NCBI GenBank assembly: GCA_934230325.1
Contig: CAKQEP010000005.1
Span: 42,232-106,231 of the forward strand
Direction of reading: 5' to 3'
DNA: 64,000 bases
Source: an uncultured Clostridia bacterium
GTDB taxonomy: Bacteria; Bacillota; Clostridia; Christensenellales; CAG-314
Shown in pieces: positions 50,309-59,432 of this stretch. The stretch's first letter is position 1, and every line of letters begins with the position of its first letter. The notes beneath the pieces are model-generated. The model saw nothing but the letters and a program-made list of their open reading frames with translations. It had not been told where the DNA came from and did no database searches. The translations under genes and the position numbers were made by a program.

Positions 50309-50527
50309 TTAATACTTTTTGTTGCCCAAATCGTCTTCTAATCCGAGCAAATAGTCCGCTGTAACATTGAAAAATTTTGCCAAAGAAACAATAGCCGACG
50401 CAGTAGGTTCGGTTTTGCCTAATTCCCACTTTGCAACAGCCGATTGGCTGACGTTTAATTTTACGGCAAGTTCGTATTGACTCAATCCCCTTGTTTTTCT
50501 TAAATCAACTATCAAATTTTTAAACAT
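50309..50527 (-). CDS. XRE-type helix-turn-helix regulator, probable restriction-modification controller
   Basis: A 72-residue Cro/CI-type protein: RKTRGLSQYELAVKLNVSQS is the HTH, then AVAKWELGKTEPTASAIVSLAKFF. Size and place, divergent from a DNA methyltransferase and its endonuclease, fit a controller (C) protein. The ATG has no ribosome site; a GATAAT/TAATAT box ends six to eight bases upstream, so the message is probably leaderless, as reported for several C genes. The -35 region is poor, which would fit activation by the protein itself. Confidence 0.8.
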   Translation of the reverse strand: MFKNLIVDLRKTRGLSQYELAVKLNVSQSAVAKWELGKTEPTASAIVSLAKFFNVTADYLLGLEDDLGNKKY

Positions 50528-50547
50528 GCTTAAATATTATCTAATTT

Positions 50548-50615
50548 GAGTATTTTTGTACTTGACAAGTCTTAATGTACTTATTATAATTAAAATATTA
50601 AGTCTTTTTGTACTT
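50548..50615. promoter_or_regulatory. Three operator dyads AAGT-N8-ACTT in the divergent control region
   Basis: Dyads at 50548-50563 (GAGT ATTTTTGT ACTT), 50567-50582 (AAGT CTTAATGT ACTT) and 50600-50615 (AAGT CTTTTTGT ACTT). Centre spacings are 19 and 33 bases. The middle one lies between the -35 and -10 boxes of the methyltransferase promoter, where binding would repress; the first lies upstream of the controller's own -10, where binding could activate. Confidence 0.75.
50562..50590 (+). promoter_or_regulatory. Promoter of the restriction-modification genes
   Basis: TTGACA, 17-base spacer, TATAAT on the plus strand, perfect consensus, 44 bases ahead of the methyltransferase ATG. Confidence 0.88.
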
Positions 50616-50634
50616 AGTAAACTAAGGTGTGCTA

Positions 50635-51866
50635 TGAGATTATTATCATTATTTTCAGGCTGCGGAGGAATGGACATCGGATTTGAGGGCGATTTTTTTT
50701 GTTTGAAAAAATCAATTAATTTCGCATTGCACTACGATTGGATAGAAAGTGAATACAAAGAATGGGTAAAACTCAAAAAAACAAAATTTGAAACGGTTTT
50801 TGCTAACGATATTCGTAAAGATGCAAAAACGGCATGGGTATCATATTTTGAAAAAAAGAAACTTAAAGCAAGCGAAATTTATCATAATGAAAGCATTATA
50901 GATTTGGTAAAAAGAGCGCAAAAAGGTGAAAAAGTTTTTCCTGAAAATATAGATATAGTTACCGGAGGTTTTCCCTGCCAAGATTTTTCAGTTTCGGGCA
51001 AAAGGCTCGGTTTTAACTCCATAAAAAATCATTTAGGCTCACTTTTGACTTATGATGAGCCTTCTCTCGAAAATCGCGGGCGATTATATATGTGGATGCG
51101 CGACGTAATCACACTTACCAAACCTTCTTTATTTGTTGCCGAAAACGTAAAAGGTCTTACAAATCTAAACGACGCAAAAGAAATAATCGAAAACGATTTT
51201 TCTACCGCTTGCAACGGCGGATATTTGGTAGTGCCTGCAAAAACTCTATTTGCACCTTATTTTGGCGTACCTCAATCAAGAGAAAGAGTTATATTTTTCG
51301 GTTTTAGAAAAAATTTATTAAAAAGAAAAGCATTAAAAGAATTATCAAACGCTATTATTTCAGAAAAGTATAATCCGTATCCCGCGCCGACGCACGGAAA
51401 CAATCTTTCTCCTATAGTCAACTGCGCCGACGCTTTCGTCGGACTCGAAGAACCCGATAAATCAATAGATATATCCCAACAAAAGTATTCTATGGCTAAA
51501 TTTATGGGTAATCATTGTCAAGGACAAACTGAGATTAAACTTAATTCCGTCAGTCCCACCATACGCTCGGAACATCACGGAAATATCGAATTTAGAAGAT
51601 TATCGATAGAACATGGCGGAACTCATATCGACGAATTGCAACAAGGGTTAAAAGAGCGTCGCTTAACGGTGAGAGAATGCGCAAGAATACAAACGTTTCC
51701 TGACGATTATCAATTCATTTTACCTGCAAAAGATAATTACGTTTCTGTATCTGCAAGTAAGGCTTATCAAATAATCGGCAATGCCGTTCCTTGCGTATTA
51801 GCGTATAACATAGCAAAAAATATTGAAAACAAGTGGCATTTATACTTTTCGGAGAAAAAATCATGA
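50635..51866 (+). CDS. Type II DNA (cytosine-5) methyltransferase
   Basis: A 410-residue m5C methyltransferase with motifs in standard order: I LFSGCGGMDIGFE, IV GGFPCQDFS (catalytic Cys), VI AENVKGL, VIII PQSRERVIFF, a target-recognition region at about 230-330, IX LTVRECARIQTFPDDY, and X YQIIGNAVP. It protects DNA from the endonuclease encoded next. The ATG at 50635 follows AAGGTG; the longer frame upstream crosses the operator region. The gene is markedly AT-rich (many AAA, TTA codons) compared with neighbours, suggesting transfer. Confidence 0.95.
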
Positions 51867-52921
51867 TTGTGTCTGAAAATAATAAATCAACAACAATTCG
51901 ATTTAAATCGTTAATTTCCCGTATGGATAAATTGTTGAACGAAGAAGCTGTCGCCAACGAAGATTATTATACCAAACGCGGGGGTAAATTGTTAGAACAA
52001 GACGTCTTTTACGCAATTAAAAAATGCGCAAAAGGTACTGAATTTCAAGATACTATCCAACTCGTGTCGGGGACAAGTTTTCCCGATATTATAGCAAACA
52101 ATTATTTTGGCATAGAAGTAAAAAGCACAGAAAAAAACCATTGGACTACTATAGGTAGCAGTATATTAGAGTCAACAAGAAAACAAAGTATAGAAAAAAT
52201 TTATTTGACGTTTGGAAAATTAGGAAAACCCGTACAGTTTATTTCTCGTCCTTACGAAGAATGCTTATCCGGCATAGCGGTTACTCATTATCCCCGCTAT
52301 CAAATAGATATGAAATTGAATTCCGGCGAAACGATTTTTGATAAAATAGGCGTTACTTACGACGATTTGCGTTTAATGGACAATCCCGTCATTCCCGTAT
52401 CTAAATATTATAAAAGCAAACTAAAACAAGGAGAAAGTCTTTGGTGGACTAATGACGACATAGAAACAGCCGCTCCCCCTACCGTTAAACTATGGACTTC
52501 ATTATCGCATAAATCAAAAGAGTATTTCGTTATACAAGGTTATGCTCTTTTTCCCGAGATATTAAGCAACAGTAACGCAAAATATAACAGGTACGCTCTT
52601 TGGCTTGCTACGCAACAAGGTATTGTAAATACAAATATCCGAGATAGTTATTCTGCAGGCGGACAAGTTTTTATAACACTAACTAGCGGCGTTACAATAA
52701 AAATGCCTGCCGCTTTCGGTAAAATCAAAAAATATCGCAGCAATATAATCGAATCAATAAAAACATCAGAAGAAGACATTCTAAAGGATTATTGGAATAC
52801 AAAAATAATTAAATCAGACCGCATAAAACAGTGGATTCACATTGCGTCTACCGCTGCCGATTCTACCGTTGGTTACGCTTTAGCATATAACGTTCTGACA
52901 GACATATTCTTCAACATATAA
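51863..52921 (+). CDS. Type II restriction endonuclease, PD-(D/E)XK type
   Basis: A 352-residue protein overlapping the methyltransferase stop by four bases (ATGA), with GGAG upstream. The active site is seen in TSFPDIIANNYFGIEVKST (PD...ExK), following EDYYTKRGGKLLEQDVFYAI. It should cut the site protected by the methyltransferase; the recognition sequence cannot be read from the protein. The rest, including LWWTNDDIETAAPPTVKLW, is not a domain I recognise. AT-rich like its partner. Confidence 0.85.
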   Translation: MIVSENNKSTTIRFKSLISRMDKLLNEEAVANEDYYTKRGGKLLEQDVFYAIKKCAKGTEFQDTIQLVSGTSFPDIIANNYFGIEVKSTEKNHWTTIGSSILESTRKQSIEKIYLTFGKLGKPVQFISRPYEECLSGIAVTHYPRYQIDMKLNSGETIFDKIGVTYDDLRLMDNPVIPVSKYYKSKLKQGESLWWTNDDIETAAPPTVKLWTSLSHKSKEYFVIQGYALFPEILSNSNAKYNRYALWLATQQGIVNTNIRDSYSAGGQVFITLTSGVTIKMPAAFGKIKKYRSNIIESIKTSEEDILKDYWNTKIIKSDRIKQWIHIASTAADSTVGYALAYNVLTDIFFNI

Positions 52922-52963
52922 AATTCTAATGTTTTGACAATCGTTGCGTTTTGGCGAGGAAGG

Positions 52964-53530
52964 TCAAAAGTTTATTACGCCCAAATGCTGCAAAAGAATT
53001 TTTACGCCGATTAGTATCAATATTATTCCGCCGACAACTTCCGCTTTTGTTTTGAATTTTTTACCGAATACCTGCCCCACTTTTAATCCTACGGCAGAAA
53101 ATATAAAGGTTGTCGCACCTATTACCGATATTGCAAGCCAAATATTTACGCCGTCCAAACACAACGCAACGCCGGTCGCAAGCGCGTCGATACTTCCGGC
53201 AAGCGACAGCAACAACATGCTTTTAAACCCGAAAGAATCGCCTATATCTTCTTCGCTTTTGCTAAACGCTTCCCTTATCATATTTGCGCCAAGCAATACG
53301 AGCAAAGCAAACGCCACCCAGTGGTCAAAAGCGGCAATGTATTTTGCAAATAGCGACGCCAAAAAATATCCGATTAGCGGCATAAGCGCCTGAAATCCGC
53401 CAAACCAACTGCCTATTATAAAGTAGTGCCGCAGTTTGACTTCCTTAACAGACAAACCTTTGCTTATAGAAATGGCAAAAGCGTCCATCGACAAACCGAC
53501 GGCAAGCAACAATAATTCCCATATACTCAT
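52964..53530 (-). CDS. mntP: Manganese efflux pump MntP
   Basis: A 188-residue, six-helix protein with the MntP repeats: GLSMDAFAISISKGL in the first half and LAGSIDALATGVAL in the second, each with its key aspartate, and the WFGGFQALMPLIGY loop. MntP exports Mn2+. No yybP-ykoY riboswitch is seen; the leader is short and follows the tRNA-Ser terminator, with GGGGAT ahead of the ATG. It converges with the endonuclease gene. Confidence 0.93.
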   Translation of the reverse strand: MSIWELLLLAVGLSMDAFAISISKGLSVKEVKLRHYFIIGSWFGGFQALMPLIGYFLASLFAKYIAAFDHWVAFALLVLLGANMIREAFSKSEEDIGDSFGFKSMLLLSLAGSIDALATGVALCLDGVNIWLAISVIGATTFIFSAVGLKVGQVFGKKFKTKAEVVGGIILILIGVKILLQHLGVINF

Positions 53531-53550
53531 AAAAAAATTATCCCCAAATA

Positions 53551-53583
53551 AAAAAAGGTTTGTTTTTAGACAAACCTTTTTTT
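53551..53583 (-). terminator. Terminator of tRNA-Ser
   Basis: Stem AAGGTTTGT/ACAAACCTT extended by A/T pairs, six-base loop, and a T-run on the minus strand, between tRNA-Ser and mntP. T-rich on both strands. Confidence 0.85.
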
Positions 53584-53610
53584 ATCGCGACCGCATAGCG
53601 CAGCCGACGT

Positions 53611-53705
53611 TGGCGGAGAAGATGGGATTTGAACCCATGCTACGCGTTTATATACGTACTACTCCCTTAGCAGGGGAGCCCCTTGAGCCGCTTGGGTACT
53701 TCTCC
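53611..53705 (-). tRNA. tRNA-Ser (anticodon GCT), CCA encoded
   Basis: Minus strand: acceptor GGAGAAG/CTTCTCC with G discriminator, anticodon stem CTCCC/GGGAG with loop CTGCTAA giving GCT, a long variable arm (TAGTACGTATATAAACGCG) and T arm ATGGGTTCAAATCCCAT. CCA is genomic. Confidence 0.96.
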
Positions 53706-54027
53706 ATAAAAAATCGGCTCGCTCAACAAACAGATGATTTTGACGTTAAAATCGTCGGCGTTTTAAGCAATCGTTCCGTCGGATTTATGCTTTAAAAACG
53801 GCGGTCATCGTCATTGCTTTGGTATTATAGCACAAAACTTTTTAAAGGTCAAAGTGTTTTACCTATATTTTTTAATAAAAATTTAAAATTTTTGGCGCGT
53901 GGTTGCAACTCGTCGATTCAGCCAACGTCGTTGCCGTTTTCGATACCCTTTTTGGGCAAAAAAGGCGTCGTTTTGCGTTTTCTTTTTTGCGACAAACGGC
54001 GCGACCGCTAAAAAAATCGATTTTTAA
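53706..54027. other. Intergenic stretch without visible gene
   Basis: I see no supported gene or known RNA here. It lies upstream of tRNA-Ser and downstream of mscL, so it should hold the tRNA promoter, but no clear pair of boxes stands out. Confidence 0.5.
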
Positions 54028-54066
54028 AGTTGCCTCTGCCGTTGCGACGCTCGGACGGAGGCAACT
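54028..54066 (-). terminator. Terminator of mscL
   Basis: AGTTGCCTC/GAGGCAACT arms, extended by an inner GCCGT/(G)ACGG pairing, with TTTAAAAATCGATTTTTTT following on the minus strand, 70 bases past the mscL stop. Confidence 0.65.
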
Positions 54067-54135
54067 CCGTTTCTTAACCGTTTTTTGCGTTTAAATCTTT
54101 TTTTGACGACAATTGTCTTGTTGCAGCAAAAAAAG

Positions 54136-54708
54136 TTATTCCTTGTTGGCGGCTTGTTCTTTAAGAATATTCTTTATGTCTTCCAAAAGGGCTTGAGTGG
54201 TGTGCTTTGCGGCTTCTTCTTCCTCCGCCTTTTTGGCGGCTTCCGCCAACTCGTCGCGTTCCTTCGCCATCTGCGCGATTTCTTGCTCCGTTTTGCCTTC
54301 CTTACGCAATTTAAAGTATTCTTTTTTGTCGTAACCGTAATACTTTGGCGTGAGCACGCCCTTTGCCGCCAACATCGCCTTGACTATCAAAAACAAAACC
54401 AAAGCAATAAGGAAAAAGTTGATTATCGCGCTTATCAATGCGCCCCAGTCGATATATATGGAGTTTGCAAGGTCCACTGCTCCGTCGGGAGTTTCCGCGC
54501 GCTTCAAAAAGGTGAGAGCGCTTTCTAATGCGTTTGCGTCGCCGCCGCAACACAGCGCGATAACCCAGTTGATAAGAGGTTTAAGCACGTTGTTGGACAG
54601 CGCGGTGACGATAGCGGTGAATGCAGAACCGATAATCATACCTACGGCAAGGTCCATTACGTTTCCGCGAGAGATGAATGCTTTAAAATCTTTAAAAAAG
54701 TTTTTCAT
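54136..54708 (-). CDS. mscL: Large-conductance mechanosensitive channel MscL
   Basis: A 190-residue MscL, larger than the 130-150 usual. N-terminal FKAFISRGNVMDLAVGMIIG is typical, with helix 1 at about 17-45 and helix 2 at about 88-112. The outer loop between them is longer (CCGGDANALESALTFLKRAE), and the C-terminus is an extended Lys/Glu-rich coiled coil. It releases solutes on osmotic downshock. It ends a probable five-gene run starting at the DnaD-like gene. Confidence 0.93.
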   Translation of the reverse strand: MKNFFKDFKAFISRGNVMDLAVGMIIGSAFTAIVTALSNNVLKPLINWVIALCCGGDANALESALTFLKRAETPDGAVDLANSIYIDWGALISAIINFFLIALVLFLIVKAMLAAKGVLTPKYYGYDKKEYFKLRKEGKTEQEIAQMAKERDELAEAAKKAEEEEAAKHTTQALLEDIKNILKEQAANKE

Positions 54709-54742
54709 TTGCGTATTCTCCTTGTTTTATTTAAAACTTTTT

Positions 54743-55990
54743 TTAATTTTGTAGGTTTGTTTTTTCCTTGCGTTTGCGACGAGAAAAGGCAAGCGAAAGT
54801 TGTTCGCTGGCAAGATACCAAAGTATGCTTACGTCGGGGTTTTGCGGGGAGAAAAGGTAATATTCCTTGCCGTAAAACGCCTGAAACCCTTTGCCCATAG
54901 CATAACTCAAAAAGAAAGTGTCGTGCATCGGAATAAAAATTTCTACGCGCCGCCCCTCGCTCGTTCCGCCATAACGCAGTCCGTCTTTGTCAAACGTGAC
55001 GACGCCGTCGCCGCTTTTTTTGACGTAACCTTTGCCGTTTGAAGAAGGTAAAAACAGCGTGACTTCTTCCTCGAGTTTAAAGTCGGGGTTTTGAGCGATT
55101 TCATCTACGAGCTTGCCTTTAAGACTCAAAAACCACTGCTGAAAATTGTCGTAATAATGCGGGAATCCGTTTACGTCGACAAAAGCGTATCTGTCGTCCA
55201 CTTTGACTCTGTAACCGCATTTTTTGCAAAAAACTTCGTTCTTTTTTGTGGCGATAGAAAATCGCTCGTGGCAGTGCGGACATTCGTAAAGTATATGCTC
55301 CAACCCTTCCGCTTGCTTTTTGCATTTGTAGCGGTAGTCGGGATGATTTTCCAACCATTTAAAGTCGTTGTAATACAGAGCCTTTTCCATTTCGGCGTGC
55401 ATGTCGTCGGCAGACAAGTCTTTGAGTTGCTGACGATTGAACAGCAACTTTATTTTGACGTCTACAATGCCTTTGCGGCGTTTTTTGGACCACTTTGGCT
55501 TGAGAAGATAACTTCCGTCAAAATGGCATAGGTACACGGGTAAATCGAGTTTTTTGAAAAACTTTGCCGTACTCTCGGGCAGTCCTTCAAACTCGCCGTA
55601 CATACTGAGCCTGACTTCCGGCATAAATCCGAGTATCGCGCCTTCTCTTTTGAGCGCGAGCGTGTTTTTGACCGACTCCATATCTACGGTAAAAAGGTTT
55701 TTGGGTATGCAACCTACTTTGCGCATCCACGTGCCTACCGTTTTGTTGAAAAAGTAGTATCGGTTTGAAGTGAAACAAGTCACGCAGTTGCTCGCCACTA
55801 TCCAGTAAAACATATCGTATGCGGACGGGTGATTGCACACCACGATAAATTGCTCCGGAAGCCGCCCCGCCTCGTCGGTAACGTTGAGTTTTACTTTGCG
55901 TTTCAACACGCTCCACACGATACGTTTTAGCGTCATATAGGTGTGCTTGTTTGGCATTTTTGTAGGTCCGTAGCAGGAATACTTTGACAT
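54743..55990 (-). CDS. PlsC-like acyltransferase with zinc ribbon
   Basis: A 415-residue protein. The N-terminal 220 residues have acyltransferase motifs: NHPSAYDMFYW (HxxxxD) and GFMPEVRLSMYGEF in the place of the usual EGTR. A zinc ribbon follows (CPHC ... CKKC, about 240-262), then an unrecognised beta-rich domain of about 150 residues. PlsC-type enzymes move acyl groups to lyso-lipids. The gene 34 bases upstream is a GNAT-type acyltransferase of the OlsB kind, so the pair may make an acylated amino lipid; that is inference. Confidence 0.75.
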   Translation of the reverse strand: MSKYSCYGPTKMPNKHTYMTLKRIVWSVLKRKVKLNVTDEAGRLPEQFIVVCNHPSAYDMFYWIVASNCVTCFTSNRYYFFNKTVGTWMRKVGCIPKNLFTVDMESVKNTLALKREGAILGFMPEVRLSMYGEFEGLPESTAKFFKKLDLPVYLCHFDGSYLLKPKWSKKRRKGIVDVKIKLLFNRQQLKDLSADDMHAEMEKALYYNDFKWLENHPDYRYKCKKQAEGLEHILYECPHCHERFSIATKKNEVFCKKCGYRVKVDDRYAFVDVNGFPHYYDNFQQWFLSLKGKLVDEIAQNPDFKLEEEVTLFLPSSNGKGYVKKSGDGVVTFDKDGLRYGGTSEGRRVEIFIPMHDTFFLSYAMGKGFQAFYGKEYYLFSPQNPDVSILWYLASEQLSLAFSRRKRKEKTNLQN

Positions 55991-56023
55991 TTTTGTTCCT
56001 CTTTTTTGTTTAGCGGCGATGCG

Positions 56024-56779
56024 CTATTTTGTGATAAATTGCAAATACCTGCCGTTGATTTTGTCGGTTTCCATCATAATAAAAATATCTATGCTTTTGA
56101 GAAGTTCGTCGCAAGAAGCCGCCGTCGACGCAACCATACACCCCATAGAAGTATAGGCTTTGAGAATAGGCGGCATACATTTTTTTGCGCGAACGACGTC
56201 TATCTCGTTTTCTGCCAAAACGTTCATTTTGACTTGCGGCGGCAACGCGAAAGGCTGCAACGACGGGTCTTTGCTGCGATAGTTGTAGTAAAGATATCCC
56301 AAAAAGTTGTTTAAATCGTCTTGCGGCATGTTGGGCAATCCGATAAAACCGAAAAGCAGTTTTATGTCGTTGAGTTTTACGTACTCAAACAATCCCCTAA
56401 AAAGCATTTTGATGACAAATCCGTCGCGATAGTCGGGATGAACAGCCAAACGCCCCAACTCCAAAACGTTTCCGTCGTAATTTTTGAGGTCGTCCACGTT
56501 GAAACTTGCTTCGTTTGTAAATTTGCCTAATTTGGGCAAATGCTTTTTTGTGACAAGTCTGTACGTGCCTACCAACCTATCGTTTTGAACGTCCACAGCA
56601 ATAAGGTGGTCGCAATTAAGATCCACGTCGTTGTAGGACTGCTCAAAACTTACGTCGTCCTTTTTGCGGTGAAAAAGAACTATTGACTCGTAACGCAGTT
56701 TGCGGGCTTGCTTTAATTCTTCGTCCGTTTCCGCTAATTTTACTCTTATGCCGTTGTTGCAAAAATCTAATTCGCTCAA
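56024..56779 (-). CDS. GNAT-type acyltransferase (OlsB/hemolysin-like)
   Basis: A 251-residue protein of the OlsB-like group: IRVKLAETDEELKQARKLRY at the start, DHLIAVDVQNDRLVGTYRLV, and ELGRLAVHPDYRDGFVIKMLFRG, then FGFIGLPNMP. OlsB puts a 3-hydroxyacyl chain on the amino group of ornithine; other members act on different amines or make signal molecules. With the PlsC-like gene it parallels the OlsB-OlsA pair. The actual amine is unknown. It follows the DnaI-like gene by 17 bases. Confidence 0.75.
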   Translation of the reverse strand: MSELDFCNNGIRVKLAETDEELKQARKLRYESIVLFHRKKDDVSFEQSYNDVDLNCDHLIAVDVQNDRLVGTYRLVTKKHLPKLGKFTNEASFNVDDLKNYDGNVLELGRLAVHPDYRDGFVIKMLFRGLFEYVKLNDIKLLFGFIGLPNMPQDDLNNFLGYLYYNYRSKDPSLQPFALPPQVKMNVLAENEIDVVRAKKCMPPILKAYTSMGCMVASTAASCDELLKSIDIFIMMETDKINGRYLQFITK

Positions 56780-56796
56780 TGTAGTTTGCTCCTCTC

Positions 56797-57705
56797 CTAT
56801 TTTAGCCTTTTGTCTTCTCCGATAAGACGAATAACGTTTGTGTTGCGTTTGTTAAACAGCCTTGCAAAAATGCTTTCTCCGTACCTGCTCAACACGTCTT
56901 TAAAGGATAAATTTGTGTTTACTATGGTGCTTAATCCGCGTATTTGTCGCTCGTTTAACAATACGTATAGGTTTTCTAACGTCACAGTGCGATAAACGGG
57001 CTCTTTGCCCAAGTCGTCTACGACAAGCACGTCGGCGTTGAGCAGCGAGGATATTACGTCGTCTTTGCCAAAGGAAGTCATATCCTTTACAAAAAGGTCG
57101 TTTAGTCTGTATGCGGTTATACTGACGACGTTTACGTCTTTTGTAAGAAGTTCGTTTGCGATACAATCGCACAAAAAAGTTTTGCCTACGCCCGTGTGCC
57201 CGTAAACGACGATGTTGTTTTTGTCTACTGCGGGGTAACTTTCGCACCACTCTCTTGCTTTGTTTATCGCGCGTTTGTTTTGCTCGTTGTCTTCGCTATC
57301 GCTGCAAAACGTATTTGACGGGTTGACTTCCGTACCGCAATCTGCGTATTTAGCAATCAGTTTTTTGGCGCATATGCAGTACTTGCCGTCTTTTATCCCC
57401 CTGTCATTGCATAACTTGCAGGTATATTGCGGGTTTAACGACTCTCTCGTCATTCCGTATTTGCACAATACTGCGTCGGTGGCGGCGCGAGCGGCGTAAA
57501 CTTCTTTTTTTTGCAAAGTAGTATCCGCCCCTTTAGCGTCGAGTTTTGCAAAATCTAATTCCGCCGTGCGTTCTCTCGTGTACGCTTTGTCAAAATCCGC
57601 GCGATTATATAGGTCGTCAAGTTTTAAACTTGCGACCATCTCTGCCGCTTGGCGGCGTTTTTTGATTTCTGCAAATACTTTTTGTTTGAGTAATACGGTA
57701 TCCAT
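56797..57705 (-). CDS. DnaI/DnaC-like helicase loader
   Basis: A 302-residue AAA+ protein: N-terminal helical part, a cysteine cluster CKLCNDRGIKDGKYCIC, Walker A YGHTGVGKT, Walker B VLVVDDLG, and a final RLIGEDKR. DnaI loads the replicative helicase at oriC and at restart sites. It follows a DnaD-like gene, the usual pairing in Bacillota. Length is normal. Confidence 0.9.
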   Translation of the reverse strand: MDTVLLKQKVFAEIKKRRQAAEMVASLKLDDLYNRADFDKAYTRERTAELDFAKLDAKGADTTLQKKEVYAARAATDAVLCKYGMTRESLNPQYTCKLCNDRGIKDGKYCICAKKLIAKYADCGTEVNPSNTFCSDSEDNEQNKRAINKAREWCESYPAVDKNNIVVYGHTGVGKTFLCDCIANELLTKDVNVVSITAYRLNDLFVKDMTSFGKDDVISSLLNADVLVVDDLGKEPVYRTVTLENLYVLLNERQIRGLSTIVNTNLSFKDVLSRYGESIFARLFNKRNTNVIRLIGEDKRLK

Positions 57706-57797
57706 ATTTTTGGCGTTTGTTTGTTAACGTTGTTTTTTGTCGTTGATTTTTAATTACGGTGCTTTAAACAAGCGACAAAAACGCAAAAGAACGGTTT

Positions 57798-59243
57798 TTA
57801 AATTTGCCTTTGGTCGCTCAACTGCTCAAACATGGCGTTGAGTTGCTCTGCCGAGTACGTCCTGTCTTCCGGCATTAAAAATTTGTTTTTGTCGTCTTTT
57901 TTTGTTTCTTCTGTCGGCGCGCATACGAGTTTTAGTATGCTTTGCTCGTCTTTTGCGCCGCTTTGCTTTGCCGCCGCTACGGTTTTGTTTAACATCGCCA
58001 TCGGATTGAAACACTCGCCGCACTTTTTTGCAACGGCAAGAAGTACGTCAAAAGGTATATCCGCCGATTGCCAGTTTTTGTAGTTTTTTCTGTCTGCGGC
58101 GCATACGCTGCGCACTATACCGAGCGCGTCGAGAACTTTGGCTATGCGGTTGTCGGTTTTGAGAACGTCTTCTGTGTATTCTATTATCGCTTCCTTGCTG
58201 ACAAGTCCTTTTTCTGCAAGGCTGTCGAGCTTTTGATTAAGCCCTTCCAACGTTTGAATACGACACTTGAAACAAAATTTTGCAACCAACAGTATGGTGT
58301 CGGGCAAAAATCCTTTGGATAGCCACGACGTCACGTACTCATCGATTTCTGCGCGCAAATCGGCATAGTACAGCCCCATTGCTCTGTTGACTTCCAGTGC
58401 GAGTTGTTTGTTTTGCTCTTTAGTAGCCTCAAAAACATCGATTTCGTTGACAGACATAAGGCGTTGCTTGTAGTACTCGGTAAGCAACGAGTCCAACCGC
58501 GTCATACTTTGACGTTTGTTGCGCTTTGCGATTTCCTTAACGACGGACGAGTCAAAACCCATTTCTTCCGTCCACTTTTGGTACGTTCTTCTGTCGTCGA
58601 TATCTATCCCGCGCTTTATGCCCAACGCTTTAAAAACTTCCGTCAATTCCTCGTTGTAATGGTTTTGCGTGGACATTTTTTCGCGAACTTTTTCTAACGT
58701 TTTGTACCCTGCGGCGTCCCAGTCCCGCGCGATTTTTAGTATGTAAGCGTAACCGATGTCGTTTCCTTTGACTTCTGCGCAATACTTTGCGATTTCTACA
58801 AGCGCGTCAGGCTCAAAAAATGAATTTTCTAAAAAAGTGTAGTACTCGTTGTACTCGCTCACGTTTATCATTCTGCCGCATAATGCCTGCTGCATCTTTT
58901 TGTTGAAAGTTTTGTACTTGCCGACGGCAACTTTTTTTTGCAAATTGCGACTGCTTGCGTCAACGTACTGCACCGACAACGGATTTTTGGATATTACGTT
59001 GACAAGACCGTATTCCTCCCAGTAAGTGAACGCGTCTACTATATCGTCATGATTGACGCTTAACGCCCGCTGCATGTTTGCGACGTTGTTTACGTCGTCC
59101 TGCCGCGTCGCTATGCACAATCCGTAAAGGTATATTTTGAGCGCGACTTCCGGCGCGTGCGGCATATATTCTCTCAAAAAAGCGTTGTCGACGGGGGTAA
59201 AACCGCTGCCGACAGCGTCCTGACCGAGTATACAAAACGCCAT
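57798..59243 (-). CDS. DnaD/DnaB-like primosome protein
   Basis: A 481-residue protein of the DnaD/DnaB (Gram-positive) type. An N-terminal winged-helix part (TPVDNAFLREYMPHAPEVALKIYLYGL) is followed by at least two helical DnaD-type domains, with the conserved pattern seen in IGYAYILKIARDW and KNYKNWQSA and FEMLxxAxxKC-like FDVLLAVAKKCGE. It would help the DnaI-like loader place the helicase. First gene of a run that goes on to the lipid genes and mscL. Confidence 0.85.
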   Translation of the reverse strand: MAFCILGQDAVGSGFTPVDNAFLREYMPHAPEVALKIYLYGLCIATRQDDVNNVANMQRALSVNHDDIVDAFTYWEEYGLVNVISKNPLSVQYVDASSRNLQKKVAVGKYKTFNKKMQQALCGRMINVSEYNEYYTFLENSFFEPDALVEIAKYCAEVKGNDIGYAYILKIARDWDAAGYKTLEKVREKMSTQNHYNEELTEVFKALGIKRGIDIDDRRTYQKWTEEMGFDSSVVKEIAKRNKRQSMTRLDSLLTEYYKQRLMSVNEIDVFEATKEQNKQLALEVNRAMGLYYADLRAEIDEYVTSWLSKGFLPDTILLVAKFCFKCRIQTLEGLNQKLDSLAEKGLVSKEAIIEYTEDVLKTDNRIAKVLDALGIVRSVCAADRKNYKNWQSADIPFDVLLAVAKKCGECFNPMAMLNKTVAAAKQSGAKDEQSILKLVCAPTEETKKDDKNKFLMPEDRTYSAEQLNAMFEQLSDQRQI

Positions 59244-59277
59244 TACTCAAAAATCCTCCTTATTGTTTGCAATTTTG

Positions 59278-59306
59278 TTGTTTTTTTTTGATATTATTGG
59301 TATAAT
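59278..59306 (+). promoter_or_regulatory. Promoter of the SMC-like gene
   Basis: TTGTTT, 17-base spacer, TATAAT on the plus strand, about 125 bases ahead of the ATG at 59433, with CGGAGGA as ribosome site. Confidence 0.6.
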
Positions 59307-59432
59307 ACAATTGAAAAAAAGTAATTTGCCGCAATTTCTTATACAATAAGTTTAGCACATTTTGTCGCTACTTACAACCGTTTTTATATCTTTTTTTACG
59401 CGACAAAACTATTTTTTTATACGGAGGACATT

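Noticed and set aside
53531..53610. Manganese (yybP-ykoY) riboswitch ahead of mntP
   Set aside because: The leader is too short and is taken up by the tRNA-Ser terminator; none of the conserved loops are present.
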